A stretch of DNA of 64,000 bases. It comes from Polynucleobacter arcticus. GTDB taxonomy: Bacteria > Pseudomonadota > Gammaproteobacteria > Burkholderiales > Burkholderiaceae. How positions within the stretch are numbered: the first letter of the stretch is position 1; every line of letters begins with the position of its first letter. The notes below the pieces were generated by a model. It was not told the DNA's origin, made no database searches, and saw only the letters and a program-made list of their open reading frames with translations. Positions 1 through 9,930 of the stretch are shown here, piece by piece. Where the stretch lies: assembly GCF_013307205.1 (NCBI RefSeq), contig NZ_CP028940.1:1409702-1473701 (forward strand), written 5' to 3'. A program made the position numbers and the translations under genes.

Positions 1-34
1 GATGCAATGAAATATGGCGAGACTTTAATTGCAT
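1..34 (-). CDS. Start of a second ABC permease gene (cut by left edge)
   Basis: An ATG lies at 34-32 on the minus strand, directly after the TGA stop of the permease gene at 36-38, and 11 codons are open to the window edge (MQLKSRHISLH). The spacing of one base from the upstream gene is typical of translational coupling. Importers of the PhnD/PhnC/PhnE type often carry two permease genes in tandem, so this is inferred to be the second permease. Too little sequence is present to see a domain. Confidence 0.5.
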   Translation of the reverse strand, partial: MQLKSRHISLH

Positions 35-35
35 A

Positions 36-869
36 TCAGCTGATTAATTTTCTGAGTTGGGCACTAAACCAATCAGCCAAAGCAACTAAGATCATGAACA
101 TGAGCAAAATAGTCGCCACCTCGGAGCCATTAAACATTTTCAGGGAATTATCCATTTGCTGGCCTAAACCACCTGCACCAACAAACCCAAGTACTGCGGA
201 AGAGCGAACGGCGCACTCCCAACGATAAACCGTGTAACTCGTTAGCTCACTCGAGTTTTGCGGTATGACAGCATAAAAGAACGTTTGCAAGCGACCCGCT
301 CCATTGCGAAGAAGGGCTTGACTTGCCTCGTTACTCCCACTCTCAAGGATTTCACCATAAATCTTCCCAAGCATGCCTGCATAGGTTAATGCGATTGCCA
401 ATACTCCTGCGGCTGGACCAAGACCCACCACCCTGACAAAGACCAGGGCCCACACTATTTCAGGAATACTCCGCATCAAGATCAATACGATTCGAATAAT
501 TTGTCGGATCAGGAACGGAAAAGTTGCCATGCGACCCGTTAATGCAGAGATGGATAAGATCCTGGTACTCACCAAGGTCAGCGGGATAGCCAGAACGAGT
601 GCCAAAACCATTCCAGCAGTAGCAATGGCAACAGTGCGCCAAGCCTCTACAACAACTAATTTTAGAAATTCGGGCTTGGTATTGGGCGGGATAAAGTCTG
701 CCAAAAACTTCAGGGTGACTTTTAGATTCTCTTCCTCAAAAAAAACCCAAGGCTTAAATTCTGTTGAAATTAAAGCCGGTACCAATAAAACAAAGGCAAG
801 GATAGCAAGACTAAGACGTGAATGCCATGCAGGATCTTTTAAATGCATAGGTATGGAAGCAGAAGTCAT
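36..869 (-). CDS. phnE: PhnE-type ABC transporter permease
   Basis: The 277-residue protein is an inner-membrane permease of a PhnE-type importer, which moves a small oxyanion handed over by the periplasmic binding protein. Hydrophobic segments are visible near residues 19-37 and 77-100 and in several later stretches. The EAA-type cytoplasmic loop that docks on the ATPase lies around residues 170-200 (GKIYGEILES onward). It is the third gene of a minus-strand series after the binding protein and ATPase, 31 bases behind the ATPase gene and one base ahead of a further gene at the left edge. The substrate cannot be read from the permease; phosphonate is the family default. Confidence 0.85.
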   Translation of the reverse strand: MTSASIPMHLKDPAWHSRLSLAILAFVLLVPALISTEFKPWVFFEEENLKVTLKFLADFIPPNTKPEFLKLVVVEAWRTVAIATAGMVLALVLAIPLTLVSTRILSISALTGRMATFPFLIRQIIRIVLILMRSIPEIVWALVFVRVVGLGPAAGVLAIALTYAGMLGKIYGEILESGSNEASQALLRNGAGRLQTFFYAVIPQNSSELTSYTVYRWECAVRSSAVLGFVGAGGLGQQMDNSLKMFNGSEVATILLMFMILVALADWFSAQLRKLIS

Positions 870-900
870 CGAAAATATTGAGGCAGTAGTCGATTAAACT

Positions 901-1698
901 TCACTCAGCACTGAAGACATGCGCTTCTAATTGAGTTATTTCATGCTCACTTTGTGCGTATAAATTCTGCAAAATATGCTTTGTAATATCAGCTGACGGT
1001 AGATCAAATTCGAGCTTCCCAGCGTGCAATCCAATCACTCTAGGAAATTCTTTAGTTGCCACATCAACTTGATGCAATGTCACAATTAAGGTAACTCCCC
1101 GTTTATTTGCCTCTGCAATCAACATCTGTATTGCTTGCCTCGATCTTTTGGGATCCAAAGCGGATAAGGGCTCGTCAACTAACCAAAGATTAGCACGGCT
1201 CATCAAGATTTTTGCTAAACCTACTCGCTGACGCTCTCCACCAGATAGACGATCTACCCTACTCCATAATTTTTCACTGAGATCAAATAGTGATAGCGTA
1301 TTAAAAGCATCTTGGGAATATTGTGGATAAATCAAATTCAGTATGCTTTTACCAAATCCCATTTCCCCAAGCCGACTTGCAGACAAGGAAGTGACGACAC
1401 GTTGTCGCGGGGGCAGCGGAGGAATCTGAGGTGCGTAAAACAAGCGTTGGCGCAGCTGACGTAGTGCCCCGCCAGAAATTGACCATGGATTGATCTTGCC
1501 TAAAGAGACTACCCCAGATGCAGGCTTCATTGCAGCCGCGATAATTTGCAGCAAGGTGGTCTTACCGGAACCGGACGGCCCAATGATCGCGATATGCTCG
1601 CCAGCTTTCACCTGGAAAGAAACATTCTTTAAGGCAAAAACTTCATCCTGCTCACGAGCAGGATGATAGGCAATGATATTTTGTAAATTTAAATCCAC
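901..1698 (-). CDS. phnC: PhnC-type ABC transporter ATPase
   Basis: The 265-residue protein is the ATP-binding subunit that drives import. The Walker A motif GPSGSGKT is at residues 40-47, the ABC signature LSGGE at 151-155, Walker B LWLVDEP at 171-177 and the switch histidine at 209, so all catalytic elements are intact. It lies two bases behind the binding-protein gene and ahead of the permease gene, which supports one operon. Family resemblance is to PhnC ATPases, but no phosphonate-degrading genes (C-P lyase, phosphonatase) are in the window, so the substrate is open. Confidence 0.85.
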   Translation of the reverse strand: MDLNLQNIIAYHPAREQDEVFALKNVSFQVKAGEHIAIIGPSGSGKTTLLQIIAAAMKPASGVVSLGKINPWSISGGALRQLRQRLFYAPQIPPLPPRQRVVTSLSASRLGEMGFGKSILNLIYPQYSQDAFNTLSLFDLSEKLWSRVDRLSGGERQRVGLAKILMSRANLWLVDEPLSALDPKRSRQAIQMLIAEANKRGVTLIVTLHQVDVATKEFPRVIGLHAGKLEFDLPSADITKHILQNLYAQSEHEITQLEAHVFSAE

Positions 1699-1700
1699 GA

Positions 1701-2561
1701 CTATTTGATTAAGCCTGCGCTACGACCAGCAAGTTCTAGATTTTTGTAGTTATCTGCTTTTGTAGGGATATATTTAGTAGCACGATTTAAAGTCAAGATT
1801 TCCTTGCCTTCAGGTGTGTTCATGTCCAGTGCAAATAGAGCTTTGGCAATCTTCTCACGTTGTGCTGCGGGCATGTCTGCATGAACAGACCAGTTGTAAT
1901 TAAAGTAAGGAGGGGTAGTGTAAAAAACATCCACTTTGCTCGTGTCTACCTTACCTTCACTAACAAATTTATTCCAAACGGTAATGTCTAGTGCCGCTGC
2001 ATCGACTCGACCACTTACTACAGAAGCAATCGTCGCATCATGCGCACCTGAATAAGCTACGCGCTTGAAATCCGTTTCTGGATTAATGCCAGCCTCTAGG
2101 AGGTATGTGCGTGGCATGAGGTGTCCCGAGGTGCTTGATTGAGAACCGAAGCTAACCTGCTTGCCTTTTAAATCCGTTAACTTCGTAATTCCGGAATTTT
2201 TCTGTGTGATAAAAACAGAACGAAACTTAGTATCTTCTTCGCGCTGTGCAAATGGAACCACTTTTCCACCGGAGCGAATATTTGCTTGAACATAGGTAAA
2301 GCCGCCAAACCACACCAAATCAACTTGCTTATTCACCATGGCCTCTACTGCAGCTGGGTAATCATTAACCGGCGTGAACTCCACCTTCATTCCAAGATTC
2401 TTTTCAAGATAATTACTGAGCGGTCCAAACTTTCGCATTTGCTCAGTAGCAGCCTCTTCTGGAATGGTTGTCACCCGAAGAACCTGCTGTGAATAACTCA
2501 GAGGAATGTGCAGTAAACAGGCCAATACCACTATTGTTCGCGTCCATTGAAGCATATTCAT
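1701..2561 (-). CDS. phnD: Periplasmic oxyanion-binding protein, PhnD family (putative selenate subgroup)
   Basis: The 286-residue protein begins with a signal peptide that probably ends near residue 24 (LSYSQ). It captures the substrate in the periplasm and delivers it to the permease. The body is a PhnD-like type 2 periplasmic binding fold. Segments such as WFGGFTYVQA, SSTSGHLMPR, RVAYSGAHDAT and PYFNYNW are, from memory, those of the subfamily annotated as putative selenate-binding rather than classical phosphonate-binding proteins. It is the first gene of the operon; the upstream gap of about 80 bases must carry its promoter, though no clear hexamers were found. Transport role is secure, substrate is not. 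Confidence 0.8.
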   Translation of the reverse strand: MNMLQWTRTIVVLACLLHIPLSYSQQVLRVTTIPEEAATEQMRKFGPLSNYLEKNLGMKVEFTPVNDYPAAVEAMVNKQVDLVWFGGFTYVQANIRSGGKVVPFAQREEDTKFRSVFITQKNSGITKLTDLKGKQVSFGSQSSTSGHLMPRTYLLEAGINPETDFKRVAYSGAHDATIASVVSGRVDAAALDITVWNKFVSEGKVDTSKVDVFYTTPPYFNYNWSVHADMPAAQREKIAKALFALDMNTPEGKEILTLNRATKYIPTKADNYKNLELAGRSAGLIK

Positions 2562-2643
2562 ATATGTACCTTTATTAGTAAGATGATTGCAATAAAAGAA
2601 TAATTACTTAGCCCAAATCGGCGGCCAATTCAACATCAACTTA

Positions 2644-2976
2644 CTACTTAGAAGCTGTATCTGGTTGCCAGCTATAGTCGCGCGCCCTCATGCAAGCTGA
2701 ATAGAGCTCTTGATTCGTTTGGACACCCGAGTAACCGTTAAAACCACCCCATCCTGGACCCCAGCCAGCACCAATACCACCACCCCAACCATAACCACCT
2801 TGACCGTATCCGAAAGGTTGCTGTGACTCCTGGAGACAAGCATAGTTATCTTGATTAAATTGCAGGGGTGTTGTGCCACTCTTAACCCATATGCCCGACT
2901 GAGAGGCACATGCAGTGAGGACTAAAGGTGCTAGCACTAAAAAGAGTCTATTTAAACGTCTATTGATATTTATCAT
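2644..2976 (-). CDS. Small glycine-rich lipoprotein
   Basis: The 110-residue protein has a charged N-terminus, a hydrophobic stretch and a lipobox LTAC with the cysteine at residue 23, so it is predicted to be lipidated and anchored in a membrane. The centre (about residues 55-80) is rich in glycine, tryptophan and tyrosine, and the end carries a short conserved-looking part with two cysteines (CLQES, CMRARDYSW). It lies 47 bases downstream of guaA on the same strand and may be co-transcribed, although its function shows no link to purine synthesis. I do not recognise a specific function. Confidence 0.7.
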   Translation of the reverse strand: MININRRLNRLFLVLAPLVLTACASQSGIWVKSGTTPLQFNQDNYACLQESQQPFGYGQGGYGWGGGIGAGWGPGWGGFNGYSGVQTNQELYSACMRARDYSWQPDTASK

Positions 2977-3023
2977 ATAGCCTCGCTATTAGCCGGTAAC
3001 TTGCTTAATTACAGTGGCTTGTC

Positions 3024-4631
3024 TTATTCCCATTCGATTGTTGCCGGCGGTTTTCCGCTGATATCGTAGACCACGCGATTGATACCGCGCACCTCATTAA
3101 TAATGCGATTCGATACCTTACCAAGTAAATCATATGGCAAGTGAGCCCAATGTGCAGTCATAAAGTCTTGAGTTTGGACTGCTCTCAAGGCGACCACATA
3201 CTCATAGGTTCTGCCATCGCCCATTACGCCAACAGACTTCACTGGCAAGAACACAGCAAAGGCTTGGCTAGTCAGGTCATACCAAGATTTCTGACTGGCT
3301 TCATCAATCGTATTACGTAACTCTTCAATGAAAATGGCATCAGCACGTTGTAATAGGCTTGCGAATTCTGCTTTAACCTCGCCCAGAATACGAACACCCA
3401 GACCAGGCCCCGGGAATGGATGGCGATAGACCATCTCGCGCGGCAAACCTAAGGCAACACCCAGTTCACGCACTTCATCTTTGAACAATTCACGCAAGGG
3501 CTCAAGTAGCTTGAGGTGCATATCTTCCGGTAGACCACCTACATTGTGGTGACTCTTAATCGTATGCGCGCCCTTTTTGCCTTTACCAGCAGACTCAATC
3601 ACATCAGGATAGATAGTGCCTTGAGCAAGCCACTGGGCATTTGCAATTTTGCTGGATTCAGCTTGGAAAATCTCCACAAATTCTTTACCGATGATTTTGC
3701 GCTTGGCTTCCGGATCAGCAACACCAGAGAGCTCTGACATGAATTTATCTTTAGCATCGACTCGGATTACTTTGACGCCGAGATTGCGAGCGAACATCTC
3801 CATCACCATATCGCCTTCGTTTAAACGAAGTAAGCCATGATCAACAAATACACAAGTAAGCTGATCACCAATAGCGCGGTGGATCAATGCTGCGGCGACA
3901 CTAGAATCTACCCCGCCTGATAAACCCAGAATGACCTCTTCATCACCCACTTGCTTACGAATATGCTCCACTGCTTCGCTAATGTAGTCACCCATGACCC
4001 AGTCTGGCTTGCAACTACAGATCTCATGCACAAAGCGACCCAGCATCGCCTCGCCTTGCAAAGTATGAGTCACTTCAGGGTGGAACTGGAATGCGTAGAA
4101 ACGACGATCTTCGTCAGCCATACCGGCAATTGGGCAAGATGCTGTTGAAGCCATTAACTTAAACGCGGGCGGCATCGTCGTTACTGAATCGCCGTGACTC
4201 ATCCACACTTTCAGAATGCCGTGACCTTCGCTAGTAGAAAAGTCTTGTATGCCTTTTAGCAAATTGGTATGTCCGTGCGCTCGCACTTCAGAATAGCCAA
4301 ACTCACGTGCTTTACCCAAGGACTCTGCGGAAGCAACTGCACCGCCAAGTTGGGTTGCCATCGTTTGCATACCGTAGCAAATCCCGAGAACAGGAACACC
4401 TAACTCAAATACGATTTGCGGAGCGCGAGGACTGCCCTCTTCTGTAACGGAACTGGGTCCGCCAGAAAGAATGATGCCCTTACCACCCTGCTCTTGAATG
4501 AACTTACGAATGAATTCTGGGTCGCAATCGTAGGGGTGGATTTCTGAATAGACACGTGCATCACGCACGCGTCTGGCAATCAGTTGGGTGACTTGTGAAC
4601 CAAAGTCGAGAATCAGTATTTTGTCGTGCAC
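3024..4631 (-). CDS. guaA: GMP synthase (glutamine-hydrolysing)
   Basis: The 535-residue cytosolic enzyme makes GMP from XMP, ATP and glutamine, the last step of guanine nucleotide synthesis. The N-terminal class I glutamine amidotransferase domain has the nucleophile in GICYGMQ (Cys85) and a downstream [10 protein letters not shown] catalytic His/Glu. The synthetase half begins around residue 215 with the PP-loop LSGGVDSSV, and the C-terminal dimerisation domain ends in the usual IEWE. Length fits the family. It follows guaB by 49 bases on the same strand, so the two consecutive pathway steps form an operon. Confidence 0.97.
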   Translation of the reverse strand: MHDKILILDFGSQVTQLIARRVRDARVYSEIHPYDCDPEFIRKFIQEQGGKGIILSGGPSSVTEEGSPRAPQIVFELGVPVLGICYGMQTMATQLGGAVASAESLGKAREFGYSEVRAHGHTNLLKGIQDFSTSEGHGILKVWMSHGDSVTTMPPAFKLMASTASCPIAGMADEDRRFYAFQFHPEVTHTLQGEAMLGRFVHEICSCKPDWVMGDYISEAVEHIRKQVGDEEVILGLSGGVDSSVAAALIHRAIGDQLTCVFVDHGLLRLNEGDMVMEMFARNLGVKVIRVDAKDKFMSELSGVADPEAKRKIIGKEFVEIFQAESSKIANAQWLAQGTIYPDVIESAGKGKKGAHTIKSHHNVGGLPEDMHLKLLEPLRELFKDEVRELGVALGLPREMVYRHPFPGPGLGVRILGEVKAEFASLLQRADAIFIEELRNTIDEASQKSWYDLTSQAFAVFLPVKSVGVMGDGRTYEYVVALRAVQTQDFMTAHWAHLPYDLLGKVSNRIINEVRGINRVVYDISGKPPATIEWE

Positions 4632-4680
4632 GAAAGGGTCAGTCTTTAATTCAGCCTTAATTTCAGCTTTTATTTACTTG

Positions 4681-6156
<1,476 letters not shown>

Positions 6157-6173
6157 CTAGTCACAAAAGACGA

Positions 6174-6518
6174 TTATAGCCTCCTGGCCTTTCTTTTAGC
6201 TGCAGCAGCCTGGAATTTGGCATCTTGATTCTGGTTGGCCTTCTTGCGCCGTACCGCCTTGGGGTCCACTAACAGTGGTGAGTAGAGCTCTAGACGATCG
6301 CCATCATAAATAGGACTATCCCAGTCTTTACGTTTACCAAAGACCCCAAAACAGCCTTTTCTAGCAATTACTGGGTCTTCAGAGCTTGTTGCAATACCAG
6401 CTTTTTGAAGCGCTAATCCAACCGTAGCACTCTCATCTGGACTGAAGTCCAGTCTAAATGGGGTTAGTTGAGGCTCCCCTGCCCTAGCATCGCAGATCAG
6501 CAGGTTCAGGCTAGCCAT
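6174..6518 (-). CDS. rnfH: RnfH-family small protein (UPF0125)
   Basis: The small beta-grasp protein (114 residues from the ATG at 6518) shows family marks: the region YDGDRLELYSPLLVDPK followed by a basic tail (VRRKKANQ). The cellular role of RnfH proteins is not settled. An upstream ATG at 6533 in the same frame would add five residues and overlap the end of ratA; the ATG at 6518 was chosen because homologues begin just before the first beta strand (MASLNLL). ratA and rnfH are neighbours in many proteobacteria, which supports the call. Confidence 0.8.
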   Translation of the reverse strand: MASLNLLICDARAGEPQLTPFRLDFSPDESATVGLALQKAGIATSSEDPVIARKGCFGVFGKRKDWDSPIYDGDRLELYSPLLVDPKAVRRKKANQNQDAKFQAAAAKRKARRL

Positions 6519-6522
6519 GGGT

Positions 6523-6957
6523 CTACTGCCCATCCAGGTCTTCAGCTCGCTTCACAAAGCAATCCACAAAAGTACCGGCAATATGACCAAACACTGGCCC
6601 AATGATCTTATCCAAAATCACGCTTTTGAACTCCCAATGGAGCTTAAACTCGATTTTGCAAGCATCTTCCTTAAGCGGAGTAAAGTTCCATTGACCCGAA
6701 AAATGCTTAAAAGGGCCATCCACAAAGACCATATCAATGGTTTCTGGGCGGTGATTGATGTTTCGAGTCCGAAAGTACTGATTAATGCCCTTAAAGTGGA
6801 TATTAATTTTGGCATCCAAAACAGTCTCGGTTTGCTCAAAAATTTCCACCCCGCCGCACCAGGGCAAGAATTCTGGGTAGCGCGCAACGTCAGTTACTAA
6901 GCCGAACATGCGGTCGGCTGATTTGCCAATTAAAACGGTCTTGTAGACGTCTGCCAT
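6523..6957 (-). CDS. ratA: RatA/COQ10-type START-domain protein
   Basis: The 144-residue protein belongs to the SRPBCC fold family that includes RatA and the ubiquinone-binding COQ10 proteins. Typical pieces are MFGLVTDVARYPEFLPWC near the N-terminus and the closing IIGPVFGHIAGTFVDCFVKRAEDL. RatA was described in E. coli as an inhibitor of ribosome subunit association, while COQ10-like members bind ubiquinone; the sequence alone does not decide between them. It is transcribed away from smpB, with 26 bases between the two starts. Confidence 0.85.
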   Translation of the reverse strand: MADVYKTVLIGKSADRMFGLVTDVARYPEFLPWCGGVEIFEQTETVLDAKINIHFKGINQYFRTRNINHRPETIDMVFVDGPFKHFSGQWNFTPLKEDACKIEFKLHWEFKSVILDKIIGPVFGHIAGTFVDCFVKRAEDLDGQ

Positions 6958-6983
6958 AATCGATCTTGAGAAGCTAAATAAAT

Positions 6984-7436
6984 ATGAGTATCGTCGATAA
7001 CAAAAAAGCCTTCTTCGATTATTTTATCGAGGAACGGTTCGAGGCAGGACTGGTTCTGGAAGGCTGGGAGGTAAAAGCCATCCGCGCTGGTCGAGTGCAC
7101 GTCAAAGAAGCGTATGTCGTCATCCGCCAGGCGGAGCTATTCCTGATCGGCTGCCACATTACCCCCTTACTATCCGCCTCTACCCACATCGTCCCCGACA
7201 GCACTCGCACTCGCAAACTTTTACTCAATGCCATTGAGATTAAAAAACTCATTGGCAAAGTTGAGCAAAAGGGCTGCACCTTAGTACCCCTGAATTTGCA
7301 TTTCTCCAAAGGGAATGTGAAATGCGAAATCGGTCTAGCCCGAGGCAAGAAACAGCACGATAAGCGCGCAGCAACCAAAGAGCGTGAGTGGGAGGTCCAA
7401 AAAGGACGTATTGCTAGAGGCGATCTCAACGCGTAA
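6984..7436 (+). CDS. smpB: SsrA-binding protein
   Basis: The 150-residue protein binds tmRNA and brings it to stalled ribosomes for trans-translation. The N-terminus ([18 protein letters not shown]), the core [12 protein letters not shown] and the basic C-terminal tail [17 protein letters not shown] are characteristic, and the length is normal. No ssrA gene was seen near it. It is alone on the plus strand here, divergent from ratA. Confidence 0.96.
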   Translation: MSIVDNKKAFFDYFIEERFEAGLVLEGWEVKAIRAGRVHVKEAYVVIRQAELFLIGCHITPLLSASTHIVPDSTRTRKLLLNAIEIKKLIGKVEQKGCTLVPLNLHFSKGNVKCEIGLARGKKQHDKRAATKEREWEVQKGRIARGDLNA

Positions 7437-7609
7437 AGCAACAAAATGATCAGTGCGCCCCTTTGCCTGCAGCAAGGGAGGCCATTTATATGTCGGTCCA
7501 AAGAAACAGTTTCCTGTAGGGGTAAGGTAAAAACCCCGCCCCCCAGAATGCAAATGACCTAGATGATGTGGCTGACCCACTAGATCATGCAAGCCTCAAT
7601 AAAACATCT

Positions 7610-9718
7610 TCAATACTGTCTTATTTGCGAGAAGTATTGGAAGCCCCTGCCATCTCGTGACCGAATTTGCGCAAGTCCTCGCGCGGATTGCGAACTACCT
7701 CCCCAATTGGCACTATTAGCACATGCATTCGCTCCAGTGCCGACGCATGGCACATTGACAGCATTTGCACTAATCTCCGTTTGGGTTAATGAAGCAGTTC
7801 TCACATAGGTGCCGTTTTGCCAATAAATTGAAGAGCTGTATGGACGAGATGTAGCAATGGGTAGCCAACTCACAGCAAATGAACCTCCAGTACCAACATA
7901 GGTTTTCATTGAGTCAATGCTTGAAGTAGTGAACATTGGATAACTAGCAGTGAGTGCGTCTTGCGTGTTTTGCGGGGTAAAGTGCACGCGATTGACGTAG
8001 GTGATAGTGCTGTTATCGCTCAGCGTGATTACAAACCTAAATGGTTGGCCAGGCTTGATGGCATTAATTTGGGCGTCCGATAAAAAGCCCGGCACGCCAT
8101 TAATCGAAGCCGCTCCAACCGTTCCAGGCCAAAATGCCAAATAGGAATCGCTTGATGAGCTGACGCCATAAGATCCTGTCATGCCATAAGCAAGCCGAAG
8201 TACTGCATTACATCCGGCAGGTGATACCGATTGAGAGATCGACATAAACCCAGAACACGCACTCTGCCATTGCCCATTGGAAAGATTTCCTTTGTTATAC
8301 AAAGTAATACCTGCGGAAGGCAAGACAGGATTTACAGTGCTCGCATCACTTACAACTACTTTAGTTGGATAGACATTAGCACTATAGCCACGAGTTCTTA
8401 GTGCATTGGCATTAACGTAAATATTCAGGCCTGTCTCGTAACGTACACCGCCAGTAAAGACATTCTGAATTCTCTGTACGTTAGCCTCTATGAAAGAGTT
8501 CACCTCTCTCTGATTGCCATAAAAACGCCATCCTTCATCGCCACCACTAGCTAGGGCAGGATATTTTTTAACAACCATATAAGAGCTACCATGGGCTTCA
8601 CCAAAGGCAGCCAAAGAATTATCAGCAGCAAACTGTATCGGGAATTTAACCACCCAAAGTGTGCCTGTGCTATCTAAGGGGCGAATAATCTGGGGTTTTA
8701 AGAACTTTAAATTATCGTAAGTGCTTTGGGTCAACATGTATCCAAATAAACCCTGACAAAAAACGCCCACACTATTGGCAGAACAGCTAGAAGTAGCATC
8801 TCGCCAATAGTAGCCATCATGCAAATAACTATCCGAAGTTCCTTGAGGATCAAATCCCTGGCATGCGCTTGCCGGGGAAGCTACAGTACCGCGGGCAGAG
8901 GCAGAAAGTGCAAAGCAAGTTTGTAACTTGCTACGGAGTGATTCCAAATCGGAGATAGCCAACATATTCGCTGCAGAAAATGCTGGCAAATTAGAGGCGT
9001 TGCTAGCGTTTGGTAGGGCTCCCGAATTGATTGCAGAAGAGGTGTATGCAGCAGTGGCATTAGCACCCGCAACCAAATCATTACTGCCGCCCTGCATACC
9101 CGCAGAAGTAGTAATTGTGATTCCACCATTAGAGCGAGCGTCGATTGTGACGTTGTCTAGTAATTTGTCATATGCAGCATTAAAGGTGCCACTAACAAAA
9201 GAGCCTGTTACGCCCAATGCATCTGCAAGATTAGCTAAAGCTGCCGAGAAAGCGGCATCAGCAGAACTAACATCTGCAGCTGTCTTTGTGGTGCCTGATG
9301 TTAATGCAGCAGGATCTCCAGAAGAACTCAATGAAGCTGCGATCGCATTAGTCACTTGGTTAACGTTTGCAGTGCCAGCGGTTGGCGCTAGAGAATAAAT
9401 AGTTGTAGAGCCTTCACCAACAGTGCCCTGGGCCTGAACGGTAAATGGCGCCTTGTATTTTGCGGTATCTACAGGCAGCGTATAAACCCCATTTGAGTCA
9501 GCAGTGGTGGTACCTACGGTAGCGCCACTCGCATCAAACACAGTAATGGTTGCTCCAGCTAAGGGGGCTCCAGTTGCCGCAGTACCTGACAAACTACTAT
9601 TTGAGGAAGTTGTGGAGCTTGAAGAACCACCACCTCCGCCGCAAGAAATCAGGGCCATGCTCAATACTAGAAGAGTAGTCGCTTTAAAACAAATGCCAAT
9701 GGAATAAATAGATTTCAT
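7610..9718 (-). CDS. Large surface lipoprotein with a carboxypeptidase-regulatory-like domain
   Basis: The 702-residue protein has a lipoprotein signal peptide with lipobox ISCG (Cys near residue 26) followed by a flexible glycine/serine linker. About residues 40-110 form an Ig-like regulatory domain (GAPLAGATITVFDASG, SNGVYTLPV) like those in carboxypeptidase-regulatory folds. The next 130 residues are rich in Ala, Ser and Thr, and the C-terminal two thirds hold paired cysteines and aromatic residues but no motif I recognise. It is a single-gene unit, with a gap of about 210 bases upstream. It is probably an outer-membrane surface protein; its function is unknown. Confidence 0.75.
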   Translation of the reverse strand: MKSIYSIGICFKATTLLVLSMALISCGGGGGSSSSTTSSNSSLSGTAATGAPLAGATITVFDASGATVGTTTADSNGVYTLPVDTAKYKAPFTVQAQGTVGEGSTTIYSLAPTAGTANVNQVTNAIAASLSSSGDPAALTSGTTKTAADVSSADAAFSAALANLADALGVTGSFVSGTFNAAYDKLLDNVTIDARSNGGITITTSAGMQGGSNDLVAGANATAAYTSSAINSGALPNASNASNLPAFSAANMLAISDLESLRSKLQTCFALSASARGTVASPASACQGFDPQGTSDSYLHDGYYWRDATSSCSANSVGVFCQGLFGYMLTQSTYDNLKFLKPQIIRPLDSTGTLWVVKFPIQFAADNSLAAFGEAHGSSYMVVKKYPALASGGDEGWRFYGNQREVNSFIEANVQRIQNVFTGGVRYETGLNIYVNANALRTRGYSANVYPTKVVVSDASTVNPVLPSAGITLYNKGNLSNGQWQSACSGFMSISQSVSPAGCNAVLRLAYGMTGSYGVSSSSDSYLAFWPGTVGAASINGVPGFLSDAQINAIKPGQPFRFVITLSDNSTITYVNRVHFTPQNTQDALTASYPMFTTSSIDSMKTYVGTGGSFAVSWLPIATSRPYSSSIYWQNGTYVRTASLTQTEISANAVNVPCVGTGANACANSANWGGSSQSARGLAQIRSRDGRGFQYFSQIRQY

Positions 9719-9720
9719 GG

Positions 9721-9810
9721 TGACCCTATTAGCACATCATCAATATAGATTAGATATCTATAACGATAATATAATTTAGTACTAATAGTTTGAAATGGGT
9801 TGACCCTATT
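9721..9810. repeat. Short direct repeats and small dyad upstream of the lipoprotein gene
   Basis: The decamer TGACCCTATT occurs at 9721-9730, just upstream of the lipoprotein start codon, and again at 9801-9810. Between them lies an AT-rich inverted repeat, TATAGAT at 9744-9750 with ATCTATA at 9756-9762. They lie where a regulator of the lipoprotein gene could bind, but no regulator is identified. Confidence 0.3.
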
Positions 9811-9930
9811 GGTGATAACCCCAATATTCAGCGCAATAGTTAGATAAGGCTGATAAAAATCCACCTAATTAGCTGACCACCCCCAGAGCTAGAAACTAAT
9901 TGCTACCAGGGGTGCATCCGTCAGAATGTA

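Noticed and set aside
36..2561. Complete phosphonate degradation locus.
   Set aside because: Only transport genes are present; the downstream neighbours are a lipoprotein and purine genes, with no C-P lyase or phosphonatase.
7019..7501. A 160-codon minus-strand frame covering smpB.
   Set aside because: It is antisense to smpB, which has full family support; the frame has no recognisable protein features.
8928..9398. A 156-codon plus-strand frame rich in Ala, Pro and Val.
   Set aside because: It lies antisense to the Ala/Ser/Thr-rich part of the lipoprotein gene, whose repetitive codons keep the opposite strand free of stops.
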